Assembly (NCBI GenBank): GCA_965221555.1
Contig: OZ244895.1
Location: 3,658,001-3,722,000, forward strand
Direction of reading: 5' to 3'
DNA: 64,000 bases
Source of the DNA: JAJEAD01 sp965221555
Lineage (GTDB): Bacteria; Pseudomonadota; Gammaproteobacteria; HK1
Numbering within the stretch: the stretch's first letter is position 1; each line of letters begins with the position of its first letter. Of the stretch, positions 43,753 through 52,895 are shown piece after piece. Below the pieces are notes generated by a model. It saw only the letters and a program-made list of their open reading frames with translations, was not told the DNA's origin and did not search any database. The translations under genes were made by a program, and so were the position numbers.

Positions 43753-44078
43753 AGCGCGGCGACCTCATCACCGTCGCGCTCCAGGGCGAGCATGGCAAGC
43801 CACGCCCCGCGCTGGTAATCCAGTCCGACCTCTTCGTCAGGCTCACTTCGACGATCACAGTGGCGTTGCTGACCACCACCGCACTTGATGCGTCTCTGAT
43901 ACGCGTGGCAATCGAGCCCACTGAGACAAACGGACTGCGTCGACGTTCCTACGTCATTATCGACAAGACTCTCTCAGTCCGGGCGCACCGACTCGGCCCC
44001 GTCTTCGGACACCTCGACGACACGGACATGCTCACGGTCGATCGCGCGCTCGTACTCTTCCTCGGAATCGCCGGCTGA
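43749..44078 (+). CDS. mazF: MazF/PemK-type mRNA interferase toxin
   Basis: A 109-residue toxin with the family start KRGDLITVALQGEHGKPRPALVIQ and the catalytic-site segments TITVALLTT and VIIDKTLSVRAHRLG. It should cleave mRNA at short specific sites. The gene appears full length. The GTG start overlaps a truncated mazE, so this toxin may lack its cognate antitoxin unless the 30-codon fragment or another locus neutralises it. Confidence 0.9.
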   Translation: MKRGDLITVALQGEHGKPRPALVIQSDLFVRLTSTITVALLTTTALDASLIRVAIEPTETNGLRRRSYVIIDKTLSVRAHRLGPVFGHLDDTDMLTVDRALVLFLGIAG

Positions 44079-44201
44079 ATCCGGTACGCGCACCGGCCAC
44101 CACGCTCCTGGAGTGATGGCCGGAAAGGCATTGAGAGTGCTGGCCGGCGGTCGCTCCCCGGAATGGAGGGACGCACAACAGGGAAGCCCCCAGCGTAAGC
44201 G

Positions 44202-44924
44202 TCAAGTGGGCTCCCGCTCCGTGGCCGGTCCTCCCGCCGGAGCAAGGCACGCCTCGCGCAGGTCCTCGAGCCGGGTGACCACGATCCGGCGCTTGCCGAG
44301 CTCGATGAAACCGTCCTGCTTGATGTGGTTAAGCGCTCCGTTGACGAACTGCCGTGATACTCCAACCATCGACGCGAGATCTTCGTGGGTGAGGCTGAGA
44401 TCGATAAGCCACCCCTCCTCGTGCTCCACGCCGAAGCTCTCGACCAGCGCGAGCAGTACGCCACGCACGCGCTCCTCGGTCGAGTGTGTGCCGAGGCTGA
44501 GAGCGAGATGGGCCACCCAGCGCAAGCGCACCGACATCGCCCGTACGATTTGCGGCGCGACCTCGGGGAAGCGTTGCAGAATGTCGTAGAAACGATCGAG
44601 CGGCAGGGTGTACACCGTCGAATCGTCGAGAAAGCGCACCGTCATCTGACGGGTCTCGAAGCCGCCGAGATCCGCCGCTCCGAGAATGTCGCCGGCGGAC
44701 CAGAACCCGGTGACCCCCATCTTGCCGCGGGGGCTGTGGTAGGTGGACATCGCCTTGCCCCTAACCAGGAAGGCGACGAATCCGGCCTCGTCGCCCTGGT
44801 TCCACAAAGTGGCGCCACGACGGAAGGCTTCCTTCCTGCACTGCACGAGCACCGCGTCACGATACGGCTCGGGAATCGACCCGAGGACATCCAGATGCCC
44901 GCCCGAGGGCAGCGAATTCACCAT
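44202..44924 (-). CDS. Crp/Fnr-family transcription regulator
   Basis: A 240-residue regulator: an N-terminal cyclic-nucleotide-binding fold (GDEAGFVAFLVRGKAM, GDILGAADLGG), a dimerisation helix, then a C-terminal winged helix with LTHEDLASMVGVSRQFVNGALNHIKQD. No cysteine cluster of the Fnr type is visible, so it is not an obvious iron-sulfur sensor. ATG at 44924. It is 147 bp downstream of the TSUP exporter gene on the same strand and may regulate nearby transport. Confidence 0.92.
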   Translation of the reverse strand: MVNSLPSGGHLDVLGSIPEPYRDAVLVQCRKEAFRRGATLWNQGDEAGFVAFLVRGKAMSTYHSPRGKMGVTGFWSAGDILGAADLGGFETRQMTVRFLDDSTVYTLPLDRFYDILQRFPEVAPQIVRAMSVRLRWVAHLALSLGTHSTEERVRGVLLALVESFGVEHEEGWLIDLSLTHEDLASMVGVSRQFVNGALNHIKQDGFIELGKRRIVVTRLEDLREACLAPAGGPATEREPT

Positions 44925-45071
44925 TTCCCTTCCCCACCTCGGCGCCCCGGCGGCAAGGCGCCGACTCCCGCGACCATCCGCCGGAGCGCGTCGGAAGCGC
45001 GGAGATCGAGGGTTTTTTGTCGTGCTCCGAACCGCTGCTCCCACCCCGCGGCGGCGAGGGAGACAGCGCGC

Positions 45072-45968
45072 TCAGAGCAAGTAGAACACGCCGATGCCGA
45101 TCAACACCACGGCGACCACCAGACGCAGCACGCGCTCGTCGATGCGCCGGTTCACAACCGGACCAAGCAGCGAGCCGAGCGCGATGCCCGGCATCTCGAT
45201 CGCCAGCAGTGTCCAGTCCACGCTAGCGTTCAGGAGGAGGTAGGTGGCGACGCTTACCGCGAGCGGAAGCATCAAAGCCATCAGGGCAGTGCCCGCGACG
45301 AAGAACATCGGAAAGAGCAGCACGCTCGCCATGAAGGGGGTGGCGAGAAAGCCTCCCCCGACGCCCAGCATCGAAGCGGCGAAGGAGATGCCGAAGCCGC
45401 CCGCCGCGCTCGCCAGGGGATTGAACGTAAAGGAGTCGCCGCTGAGGTCGATCCGGATGCGGGTAAGGCCGAGGCGGACGCTGCGCGGCGCACTCGGCGC
45501 GCCCGGAGAGGAGCAGCCTTGTCCGTGACGGGCAAGATGGGAGACCTCGAAGGCTCTTTGCAGCCCGCGGCTTCGCCGGCCGGGGTTCTGCACCGCCTCG
45601 TACAGCATGCGACCGGCCACTCCCAGCACCAGCAGGGCGAACACGAAGCGGTAGCTCGCCATGTCCACGAGGACCGCGCTCGAAACCCAGGAGCCAGCCG
45701 CCGCGCCGAAGGGCGCCCCCACGCCATAGGACAGCGCGAGCGGCCAGAGCACCCGCCTCTGGCGCAGGTAGACCGGCACCGAGAACACCCGGCTCGTCAA
45801 CTCCAGCAGCTGGTTGGCCACCTTGATCGCGTTCGGATCGCCCATCCCCAGGATTGAGATGTGCCCCACCCCGGCCAGGATCCCGCCGCCCCCCGTGCCA
45901 AGCGCCATCAGGCACCCCGCAAATACCCCCCAGGCAAACGCGAGCCAGGGGTTGAAAGCAAGCTCCAC
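45072..45968 (-). CDS. TSUP (TauE/SafE) family membrane exporter
   Basis: A 298-residue inner-membrane protein with about eight helices and the two glycine-rich family segments GTGGGGILAGVGHISILG and SMLGVGGGFLATPFMA. Members move organosulfur compounds, sulfite or sulfonates. ATG at 45968 begins MELAFNPWLAFAWGVF. No sulfonate catabolism genes are adjacent. Confidence 0.9.
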   Translation of the reverse strand: MELAFNPWLAFAWGVFAGCLMALGTGGGGILAGVGHISILGMGDPNAIKVANQLLELTSRVFSVPVYLRQRRVLWPLALSYGVGAPFGAAAGSWVSSAVLVDMASYRFVFALLVLGVAGRMLYEAVQNPGRRSRGLQRAFEVSHLARHGQGCSSPGAPSAPRSVRLGLTRIRIDLSGDSFTFNPLASAAGGFGISFAASMLGVGGGFLATPFMASVLLFPMFFVAGTALMALMLPLAVSVATYLLLNASVDWTLLAIEMPGIALGSLLGPVVNRRIDERVLRLVVAVVLIGIGVFYLL

Positions 45969-46162
45969 GGCGGGCCGCCAGGATTCGTAGACTCACGAAG
46001 CGAGGGCGCGCGGATGTCGACAGAGGCGAGAGCGTCCGCGAATCAGGCAGTGTGGGCATACCTGGGCAGTACTGTCCCGCGCCCTGAGCTCGCGTTCGAC
46101 GCCCTCCGTGCCGACCGATACGCGTCCGCGGACGTGAGTCGGTGAAATGTGATGGCGAGGTC

Positions 46163-47695
46163 TCATGCGTCGCCCGGCTCGTTCGCCCCGGCAGAGCGCG
46201 CGCCGAGCCGCGCGAAGCGCCGCCGGATGCCGGGCCACAGGGACCAGACCAGGAAGGCAAACGCCAGCGCCATGATGGTGCCGCTCAAGGGCCGGGTGAA
46301 GAAGATGGTGATCTGGTTGTCGTAGGAGATCATCGAGGTGAGGAAGTACCGCTCCGCCAGCGGCCCGAGGATGACTCCGAGGATCAGCGGCGCGGACGGT
46401 ACGTGGAAGCGACGCAGCACGTAACCGAGGATGCCGAAGCCGATGCAGATGTAAACGTCGGCCATGTTGTTGCGGACTCCGAAGGCGCCCACCAGGCAGA
46501 GCACCACGATGAACCCGAACAACAGCACCGAGGGTATCTTCATCAGCAGGGCAAAGGCGCGCGCGACCAGCATGCCGACCGCGATCATGAGCAGATTGGC
46601 CACCAGGTACGCGGCGAACACCGTGTAGACGAGATCGACACCGGTGATGAACAGCATCGGCCCCGGATTGACGCCGTGGAGCATCAGCGCGGCGAGCATG
46701 ATCGCAGTGGCCGCGCTGCCAGGAATACCAAGGGTCAACAAGGGGATGGTCGCGGTTCCGGTGGTCGCGTTCTTGGCGGTCTCCGGCGCCGCCAGTCCTT
46801 CCTCCACCCCGCTGCCGAACTCGTGACCCCGCTTCGAGACCTGCTTCTCGACCCCGTAGGAAATGATCGCCCCGATGATGGCGCCCGCCCCCGGGATGGC
46901 GCCAATGGCGCAGCCCACTCCGGTACTGCGCGCGATCGCCCCCTTAAGGCGATAGAGGTCACTGAAGCCAGGCAGGCGCGCGCGAGTCTCCATCCCCGGC
47001 GGCAGGGACTTGCTCCGGCGCTCACTTACGGACGACAACACCTCGCCGATCGCGAACATGCCGATCAGCACGACGACGAAGCTCACCCCGTTGTCCAGCA
47101 CTTCCCAGCCGAACGTGAGGCGCGGGATCGCATAGAGCGGGTCCAGGCCGACCGACCCCACGGTCAGGCCCGCGAAGAGCGAGACCATGCTCGGCACCAT
47201 GTTGCCCTTGGCGATGGCCACCACCGAGACCAGACCAAGCACGGTCGCCGCGAAGAACTCCGGCTGATCGAAGCGCAGAGCGAACCCGGCGAAGGGCGGC
47301 GACACGAAGATCATCATCAGAGCGCTGGCCAGACCGCCGATCGCGGAACAGGTGATGGCGATGCCCAGGGCCCGTGCGGATTCGCCGCGCCGGGTCATCG
47401 GATAGCCGTCCCAGGTCGCGGGCAGGGATCCCGGCGATCCCGGAATGTTGATCAGGATCGACGATATGGACCCGCCGAAGACCCCGCCGCAATACAGCCC
47501 GGACAGAAAGACCATCGCGTGGGCGGGCTCCATCACATAGGTGAAGGGAAGCGCGAGCGCCATGGCGTTGACGAAGGAGATGCCGGGCAGTGCTCCGGCC
47601 ACGACGCCGATGCAGATGCCGCCTACCAGCAGCAGGATCGCGGCGACGCTGAAGAGGTGGGACATCCCGGCCATGAGGTTCGGTATCACGTCCAT
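46163..47695 (-). CDS. tctA: Tripartite tricarboxylate transporter large permease TctA
   Basis: A 510-residue integral membrane protein of the TctA family, with the conserved segments SSILINIPGSPGSLPATWDG, GAIPGAGAIIGAIISYG and LMLHGVNPGPMLF. With TctB and the periplasmic TctC it imports carboxylates such as citrate or a related acid using an ion gradient. It is 37 bp downstream of tctB. Confidence 0.95.
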   Translation of the reverse strand: MDVIPNLMAGMSHLFSVAAILLLVGGICIGVVAGALPGISFVNAMALALPFTYVMEPAHAMVFLSGLYCGGVFGGSISSILINIPGSPGSLPATWDGYPMTRRGESARALGIAITCSAIGGLASALMMIFVSPPFAGFALRFDQPEFFAATVLGLVSVVAIAKGNMVPSMVSLFAGLTVGSVGLDPLYAIPRLTFGWEVLDNGVSFVVVLIGMFAIGEVLSSVSERRSKSLPPGMETRARLPGFSDLYRLKGAIARSTGVGCAIGAIPGAGAIIGAIISYGVEKQVSKRGHEFGSGVEEGLAAPETAKNATTGTATIPLLTLGIPGSAATAIMLAALMLHGVNPGPMLFITGVDLVYTVFAAYLVANLLMIAVGMLVARAFALLMKIPSVLLFGFIVVLCLVGAFGVRNNMADVYICIGFGILGYVLRRFHVPSAPLILGVILGPLAERYFLTSMISYDNQITIFFTRPLSGTIMALAFAFLVWSLWPGIRRRFARLGARSAGANEPGDA

Positions 47696-47732
47696 GTCCG
47701 CTCCTGCTCGGGACGGTGGGAGGAGGCGCGAG

Positions 47733-48260
47733 CTAGAAGATGCCGAGGAGGCGGTAGAGATTGACCGTCAGGGCATCCATGGCACCCACCCCACGCGGCA
47801 GGGGCAGGTAGGCGACGCTCAGGAACAGGTACAGCAACACGAGCGTGCCGAGGACGCTGTTGGCCACCAGCGGCAGCGCACCGCGCACCCCGCCCTGCGC
47901 GAACCACAGGGTGAGGAACAGCAGCGTCGCGAACGCGAACCCGATGTAGGCCATTGCCGCCCCGTATCCGGCAATGGCGAGGACTCCGATACAGAGCCGC
48001 AGGGTATCGACCTCCACGCTCTCCTCCTCGCCCCGCTCCGGTCCCCGCCCTCTCGCCTGCCGCCAGCGAGTCAGGCCCCACAGCATGCCGGACGCGATCA
48101 CGCCAAAGAGCATGATCCTCGGCCAGGTGTCGGGGCCAAATCCCTGCTCGTCGATCACCAGATCGGTATCGCCGCCGACGTGCAGAAAGGCGAGCGCCGC
48201 GAACGCTGCGACAACCGTAACGAGGGGGCCGACGAGGCCGCTGCGCCCGAGCGCGGTCAC
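47733..48260 (-). CDS. tctB: Tripartite tricarboxylate transporter small permease TctB
   Basis: A 175-residue protein with four to five membrane helices and the TctB architecture (N-terminal helix, central loop RGRGPERGEEESVEVD, three helices in the C-terminal half). It precedes tctA. The interval up to tctC (370 bp) contains a 12-bp perfect hairpin at 48590-48616 but no gene. Confidence 0.88.
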   Translation of the reverse strand: MTALGRSGLVGPLVTVVAAFAALAFLHVGGDTDLVIDEQGFGPDTWPRIMLFGVIASGMLWGLTRWRQARGRGPERGEEESVEVDTLRLCIGVLAIAGYGAAMAYIGFAFATLLFLTLWFAQGGVRGALPLVANSVLGTLVLLYLFLSVAYLPLPRGVGAMDALTVNLYRLLGIF

Positions 48261-48589
48261 CGGAGTGCGGCAACCCGCCGACAGTTCTGCGAGAGCGCCT
48301 TCCTCATCGGGCTTCGAGAACCCGGAGACAGTGCACGAACCCAGCCGCCGCTTCGCCCGGATTCACGGCTGAGGAAGCGCATTCGGCGGCGCGGGCGGCA
48401 CGGCGTCGAAGCGAGTTCACGGAGGTGGCCCAGTACAATTCAGATACGCCCGCGCTCCTTGACCCGCGAACGCACTCGCTCCCGCCGACATCCCCGCCGA
48501 CGCCCCCTCGCGTCGCGAATCGGGAAGGATGACGACGAGCGCGATCACCTGGCTTCACGCAGCATCTGCCGAATCGCCACTCTCGATTC

Positions 48590-48616
48590 CGCGCACGGGA
48601 TCGAATCCCGTGCGCG
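48590..48616 (-). terminator. Perfect 12-bp hairpin after tctC
   Basis: cgcgcacgggat (48590-48601), loop cga, and atcccgtgcgcg (48605-48616) lie 14 bp past the tctC stop. No T-run follows on the minus strand, so it may be a Rho-independent-like stall or an mRNA-stabilising end that sets the tctC level apart from tctBA. The wider interval 48261-48630 shows no gene. Confidence 0.5.
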
Positions 48617-48630
48617 ACATCCGCGATGGC

Positions 48631-49590
48631 CTACTGGGTAATGCCGAACTGCTTCATGAACCGGGACAGGTCGTCGTACTGCTTCTTGACGAAGGCGTGT
48701 CCTTCGTCGGGCGACATGGGTTCGATGCAACTGAACTTGACCGCGCAGTACTTCTTCCAGTCCTCATGCGAGACCACTTGCGCCATGGCGTCGTTCAACA
48801 CCTGAGCGCGGTCGTCCGGCACCCCGGCGGCAGTCACCACTGCACGCCAGTTCGGAAAGGAGATCTCGTGGCCGAACTCGAACGATGTGGGCAGGTCGGG
48901 AAAACGCGGGTGACGCTCTTCGCGAAAGATCACGAGCGCCCGGATCTGCCCCGCTTCGAGGAACTGGGCAACATCACCCGGTTCTTCGTACAGCACCTCG
49001 GTGTGCCCGCCGAGCGGCGAGATGTATCGTTCCGCAGGCTTGGCGTAGGGGACGTTCTTCATCTCGTGTCCCTTGGTGCCGAGGAACTTCAGCGTCAGGT
49101 CGTCCAGAGTGCCGAGACCGGCGGTGGCGACGCGCACCTCGCCCGGATTGTCCCGGGTGTAGTCGAGGAGATCCTGGTAGGACTTGAAGGGACTGTCCTC
49201 GGGCACGAAGAGCATGGACGGCGACGACTGCACGATCGCCAGGTAGGAGAAATCGTCGGGCGTCAGGCTGCCCATGCCGGAGGCCCACGAGGATACAGTC
49301 AGACCGGTCATGGTACCGATGGTGTAGCCGTCGCCCGTGGCGCCGGCCACCTTGGTCAGTCCGGTGTTACCCGCGGCGCCGGCAACGTTGGACGCCGGCA
49401 CCGGCACCCCGAGCAGGGGCGACAGCAGCCGGGCCACCGTGCGTCCCATCCCGTCCGCGCCTCCACCGGGACCGAAATTGACGATCATGTCGATCGGCCG
49501 GGACGGAAACTCCTGTGCGCCGGTGACGCCGGCGGCAAGGCCCACGGCCAATGCCGTGGCGGCCAGAAATCCTTTGCGTGCGTTCTTCAT
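48631..49590 (-). CDS. tctC: Tripartite tricarboxylate transporter solute-binding protein TctC (Bug family)
   Basis: A 319-residue periplasmic binding protein with signal peptide (KNARKGFLAATALAVGLAAG, cleavage after VTGA). The Bug-family start FPSRPIDMIVNFGPGGGAD and loop AGAAGNTGLTKVAG are typical and bind carboxylate substrates through backbone and water contacts. ATG at 49590. First gene of the tctC-B-A order. Confidence 0.93.
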   Translation of the reverse strand: MKNARKGFLAATALAVGLAAGVTGAQEFPSRPIDMIVNFGPGGGADGMGRTVARLLSPLLGVPVPASNVAGAAGNTGLTKVAGATGDGYTIGTMTGLTVSSWASGMGSLTPDDFSYLAIVQSSPSMLFVPEDSPFKSYQDLLDYTRDNPGEVRVATAGLGTLDDLTLKFLGTKGHEMKNVPYAKPAERYISPLGGHTEVLYEEPGDVAQFLEAGQIRALVIFREERHPRFPDLPTSFEFGHEISFPNWRAVVTAAGVPDDRAQVLNDAMAQVVSHEDWKKYCAVKFSCIEPMSPDEGHAFVKKQYDDLSRFMKQFGITQ

Positions 49591-49704
49591 CTCGCCACCC
49601 CCCTCAGGCTGTGCGGACCGCCGAAACCGGCGATGTGTCGCCGATTCGCGCCGGATATCGCCCCCCGGCCTCTCGGGCGCGGGGGAGGGCACGGGAAGCC
49701 TTAA

Positions 49705-49880
49705 CCCGCATGTTTCACCGATTTCCTACTGCGGACGCCAATATGCTCGTGTTAGCAGGCTGTACTCCCTCAAGCCGCTTCGACGTAGTGTCGGCTACGC
49801 CTTCAGCGTCTTTCGGTCCGTGCACCCCACTATCACGTCATCTTGGCGCCCTCGCTACGAAAATCGGATAAACATCCGGG
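49705..49880 (+). repeat. Dispersed intergenic repeat, short complete copy (copy A)
   Basis: A 176-bp copy with both imperfect termini. The left end cccgcatgtttcaccgattt (from 49705) and the right end, read in reverse, cccggatgtttatccgattt (to 49880) agree at 17 of 20 positions. The core is at 49731-49749. It lacks the internal module. The rest of the 603-bp interval to 50193 contains no recognised gene and presumably carries the amidohydrolase promoter. Confidence 0.85.
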
Positions 49881-50193
49881 TTTATCCGGCACCGATTACC
49901 GATAGTGCGCCGGCAACCTGTGCTCATCTGTCAACTATGCGACATGCGGACGTGGACTGTCGGAGACACGAAGCTCGGGGGTGTCCACTAATTGACAGTG
50001 AACCAAGGCTCGCGAAGCGTAGATTTACGGTCAAGGGTGCTTCCCCGTCCCGGCTCGGGCGTTACCTTGCCATCGGGAGAGGCGCCGCGGGCAGGCAAGT
50101 CCACGATGACGGGCGCGCGTTCACGGTCCTGCGACCGGCCGGGCGGCAAGACGGGGACGGGCACAACATGGACCCAAAGAGGAGTCGGAAATC

Positions 50194-51393
50194 ATGGCAG
50201 AGGCGGCACCAAAGCTGAGCGAAGAGGAACACTACCGGGCAGTCGCCGCATCCTGGCGTTCGGAAAGCAAACGGGTAGCCCGAGAATTCTTCGTCATCGA
50301 CGCGGATCGTCACGTCATCGAGCCGCCGGAGGCGATGACCAAGTACCTCGACCCCGAGTTCGCAAGCGAAGCGCCCAAGCTCGTTACCGACAACCAGGGC
50401 TCGCCACGCATCATGATGGAGGGCCGCCTGTATCAGAAGCCGCGTGGTTACGGCGGCGGACGCATCGAGGGCTGCGGCGACCAGCGCCCGCGCGGCGAGT
50501 CTCTGCCCTACGAGGAGGCGTACCAGCACTCGATGGCCTACCGGGACGAAGACATGGATCTCGGAGGAGTCGACATCGGAATCTGGTTTCCGACCATGGG
50601 GCTGTTCATTCCCGACATCCTGAATCTCGAACTCCAGTACGCGCTGTGCCGGGCCCACAACGACTGGATGGCGAAGGACTTCGCCACCAACCGGCGTCAC
50701 ATCTGGTGCGCGTCCATCCCCCTGAAGCCGGCATGGGCGGTCGAGGAGATCAAGCGTTGCCACCGGATGGGCGCGAGGACGGTCTGGATGCGGCCGAACG
50801 TCATGAACGAAGTGCGGTACTGGCAGGAGGACTGGGACCCGGTCTGGGAGACGATGACCGAGCTTGGCATGGCGCTGCTGTTCCACGAGGCTACCGGCAC
50901 CTACAACGCGACCTACAGTACGGACTACAAGTTCGACAAGTACTGGCTGGCCCATGTGGTGTCGCACCCCTGCGAAATGGCCACCGGCCTGTGCGGCATG
51001 ATTGGCTACGGGGTCCTGGAGCGGCACCCGACACTGCAAGTCCTGTTCTGCGAAGCGGGCGCGACCTGGGTGCCATACTTCCTGTTCAGGTTGGACGAGC
51101 ACATCGCCGGCCGCCCGAGAGCGGAGACGGCGGAGCTCAAGCTGAATCCGTCGGAGTACTTCCGGCGTCAGTGCACGATATGTTCCTTCGAGCCGGCCGA
51201 GGCGCTGCTGCGGGAGACGGTCGAGTGGTTCGGCGGACGGAACATGGGCTTGACCAGTGACTACCCGCACTGGGACTCGAGCGGAGTCAGCGGCGTGGAG
51301 ATGTACATCGAGCTCTATCCCGACATGGAGGAGACCCAGCGCGAACGCTTCTTCTCGCGCAATGTGATCGACGCCCTGAATCTGCAGCCGTGA
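50194..51393 (+). CDS. Amidohydrolase-2 family protein
   Basis: A 399-residue TIM-barrel metal-dependent hydrolase or decarboxylase. The family start FVIDADRHVIEP, FHEATGTYNATY and the late GLTSDYPHWDSS segments carry the metal and catalytic His/Asp positions. Family members decarboxylate aromatic acids (for example gamma-resorcylate) or hydrolyse small amides and lactones. ATG at 50194 follows gaggag. Its stop overlaps the start of a Rieske ferredoxin gene by four bases, so both are made together. Confidence 0.88.
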   Translation: MAEAAPKLSEEEHYRAVAASWRSESKRVAREFFVIDADRHVIEPPEAMTKYLDPEFASEAPKLVTDNQGSPRIMMEGRLYQKPRGYGGGRIEGCGDQRPRGESLPYEEAYQHSMAYRDEDMDLGGVDIGIWFPTMGLFIPDILNLELQYALCRAHNDWMAKDFATNRRHIWCASIPLKPAWAVEEIKRCHRMGARTVWMRPNVMNEVRYWQEDWDPVWETMTELGMALLFHEATGTYNATYSTDYKFDKYWLAHVVSHPCEMATGLCGMIGYGVLERHPTLQVLFCEAGATWVPYFLFRLDEHIAGRPRAETAELKLNPSEYFRRQCTICSFEPAEALLRETVEWFGGRNMGLTSDYPHWDSSGVSGVEMYIELYPDMEETQRERFFSRNVIDALNLQP

Positions 51394-51695
51394 CCAGACA
51401 TGTGCTCTGTGCGGCGTCCGAGCTTCCCCCCGGACAGTGCAGAACCTTCAGTGTCGAAGGCCGAGGAGTCGCGCTGTACAACGTCGGGGGAGAGTTCTAC
51501 GCCACACAGGATTTCTGCCGTCACAAGGGGGGATCGCTCGGCAAAGGCAAGCTGGACGGATCGGTGGTGACCTGCCCGCTTCACGGCTGGCGCTTCGACG
51601 TGAGGTCGGGCGAGTGCCTGACCCTGTCGCACTGCCGCAACCTGGCGCTCTACCCGACCGTCCTGGAGGCTGGCGAGGTCGCGATCGAGTTCTAG
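51390..51695 (+). CDS. Rieske-type [2Fe-2S] ferredoxin
   Basis: A 101-residue single-domain Rieske protein with cluster ligands CRHKGG near 43-48 and CPLHGW near 62-67. It should be a soluble electron carrier for a Rieske oxygenase; none is encoded in this operon. The GTG start overlaps the amidohydrolase stop (gtga). Confidence 0.92.
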   Translation: MTRHVLCAASELPPGQCRTFSVEGRGVALYNVGGEFYATQDFCRHKGGSLGKGKLDGSVVTCPLHGWRFDVRSGECLTLSHCRNLALYPTVLEAGEVAIEF

Positions 51696-51771
51696 CCCAG
51701 GACCCCGATTCCGGGCAATGATCGCGGTGTCGCCACCGTAGAGGACGGCGCCGGCGGGCGCTGCGAGAGCC

Positions 51772-52875
51772 ATGCGCATCCAGAGCATCGAGACCTGGTC
51801 CACCGATTACCTGTGCTTCGTGCGGGTGCGCAGCGAGGAGGGCGGCGAGGGCTGGGGTCAGGTGGCGCCCTACTGCGCCGACATCACCGCCACGGTGCTC
51901 CACCGGCAGGTGGCGCCGTGGGCGCTGGGGTACGACGCGCTTGACCCCGCCGGCCTCGGCGATCGGGTGCTGGAGCGCGAGCACAAGTTCCCGGGCTCCT
52001 ACCTCCGCCGCGCGCTCGGCGGGGTGGATACCGCACTGTGGGACCTGCGCGGGAAGCTCGAAGGCAAGAGCGTGTGCGAGCTGCTCGGGGGCCGGCCGGG
52101 GCGGCTCCGCGCCTACGGCTCGTCGATGAAGCGCGACATCACTGCGCGGGACGAGGCCGAGAGACTGGTCCGGCTGCGGGACGAGCAGGGGTTCGACGCG
52201 TTCAAGTTCCGGGTCGGCGCGGAGTGCGGGCGCGACGTGGACCACTGGCCCGGGCGCACCGAGGCGATCGTGCCCGCGGTGTGCTCGGCACTCGGCGACG
52301 GGGTGGACAAGCTGGTCGACGCCAACAGCGCCTTCTCGCCCCCGCGCGCGATCGAAGTCGGGCGCATGCTGGAGGCGAACGGCGTCGGCCACTACGAGGA
52401 GCCCTGTCCCTACTGGGAGCTGGAGCAGACCCGCGAGGTGCGCGAAGCGCTCGACCTCGACGTGACCGGAGGCGAGCAGGACTGCTCGATGCTGGTGTGG
52501 CGCCGGATGATCGAGATGCGCGCGGTCGACGTGGTCCAGCCCGATGTGTGCTACGTGGGCGGACTGACCCGCGCCCTTCGCGTCGCCGAGATGGCGCGGG
52601 CCGCCGGCCTTCCCTGCACGCCGCACTGCGCCAATCTCTCCATGGTGACGCTGTTCACCATGCACCTGCTCGGCGCGATCCCGAATCCCGGAAAGTATCT
52701 GGAGTTCTCGATCGAGGGACCGGACTACTACCCGTGGCAGGAAGGGCTCTTCGTCGAGTCGCCCTACGCGATCGACGACGGAAAAGTCACTATTCCCGAC
52801 GCGCCGGGCTGGGGGGTGGAAGTACACCCGGACTGGCTCGCGCGCGCCGAGCACCGCGAAAGCCGCCTCGACTGA
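51772..52875 (+). CDS. Enolase-superfamily enzyme (mandelate racemase/muconate lactonising group)
   Basis: A 367-residue enzyme with the capping domain and barrel of the superfamily. Metal carboxylates are the aspartate in LVDANSAF, glutamate in HYEEPCPYWELE and glutamate in TGGEQDCS; a FKFRVG segment holds the KXK-like base position (K-F-R here), and PHCANLS the histidine side. It should abstract an alpha-proton from an acid or sugar acid and dehydrate or racemise it. It is 76 bp downstream of the ferredoxin gene. Confidence 0.9.
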   Translation: MRIQSIETWSTDYLCFVRVRSEEGGEGWGQVAPYCADITATVLHRQVAPWALGYDALDPAGLGDRVLEREHKFPGSYLRRALGGVDTALWDLRGKLEGKSVCELLGGRPGRLRAYGSSMKRDITARDEAERLVRLRDEQGFDAFKFRVGAECGRDVDHWPGRTEAIVPAVCSALGDGVDKLVDANSAFSPPRAIEVGRMLEANGVGHYEEPCPYWELEQTREVREALDLDVTGGEQDCSMLVWRRMIEMRAVDVVQPDVCYVGGLTRALRVAEMARAAGLPCTPHCANLSMVTLFTMHLLGAIPNPGKYLEFSIEGPDYYPWQEGLFVESPYAIDDGKVTIPDAPGWGVEVHPDWLARAEHRESRLD

Positions 52876-52895
52876 GCACCCGCCCCACCGCACGC

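Noticed and set aside
46142..47764. 540-codon plus-strand frame opposite tctA
   Set aside because: Antisense shadow; the minus strand has all TctA motifs.
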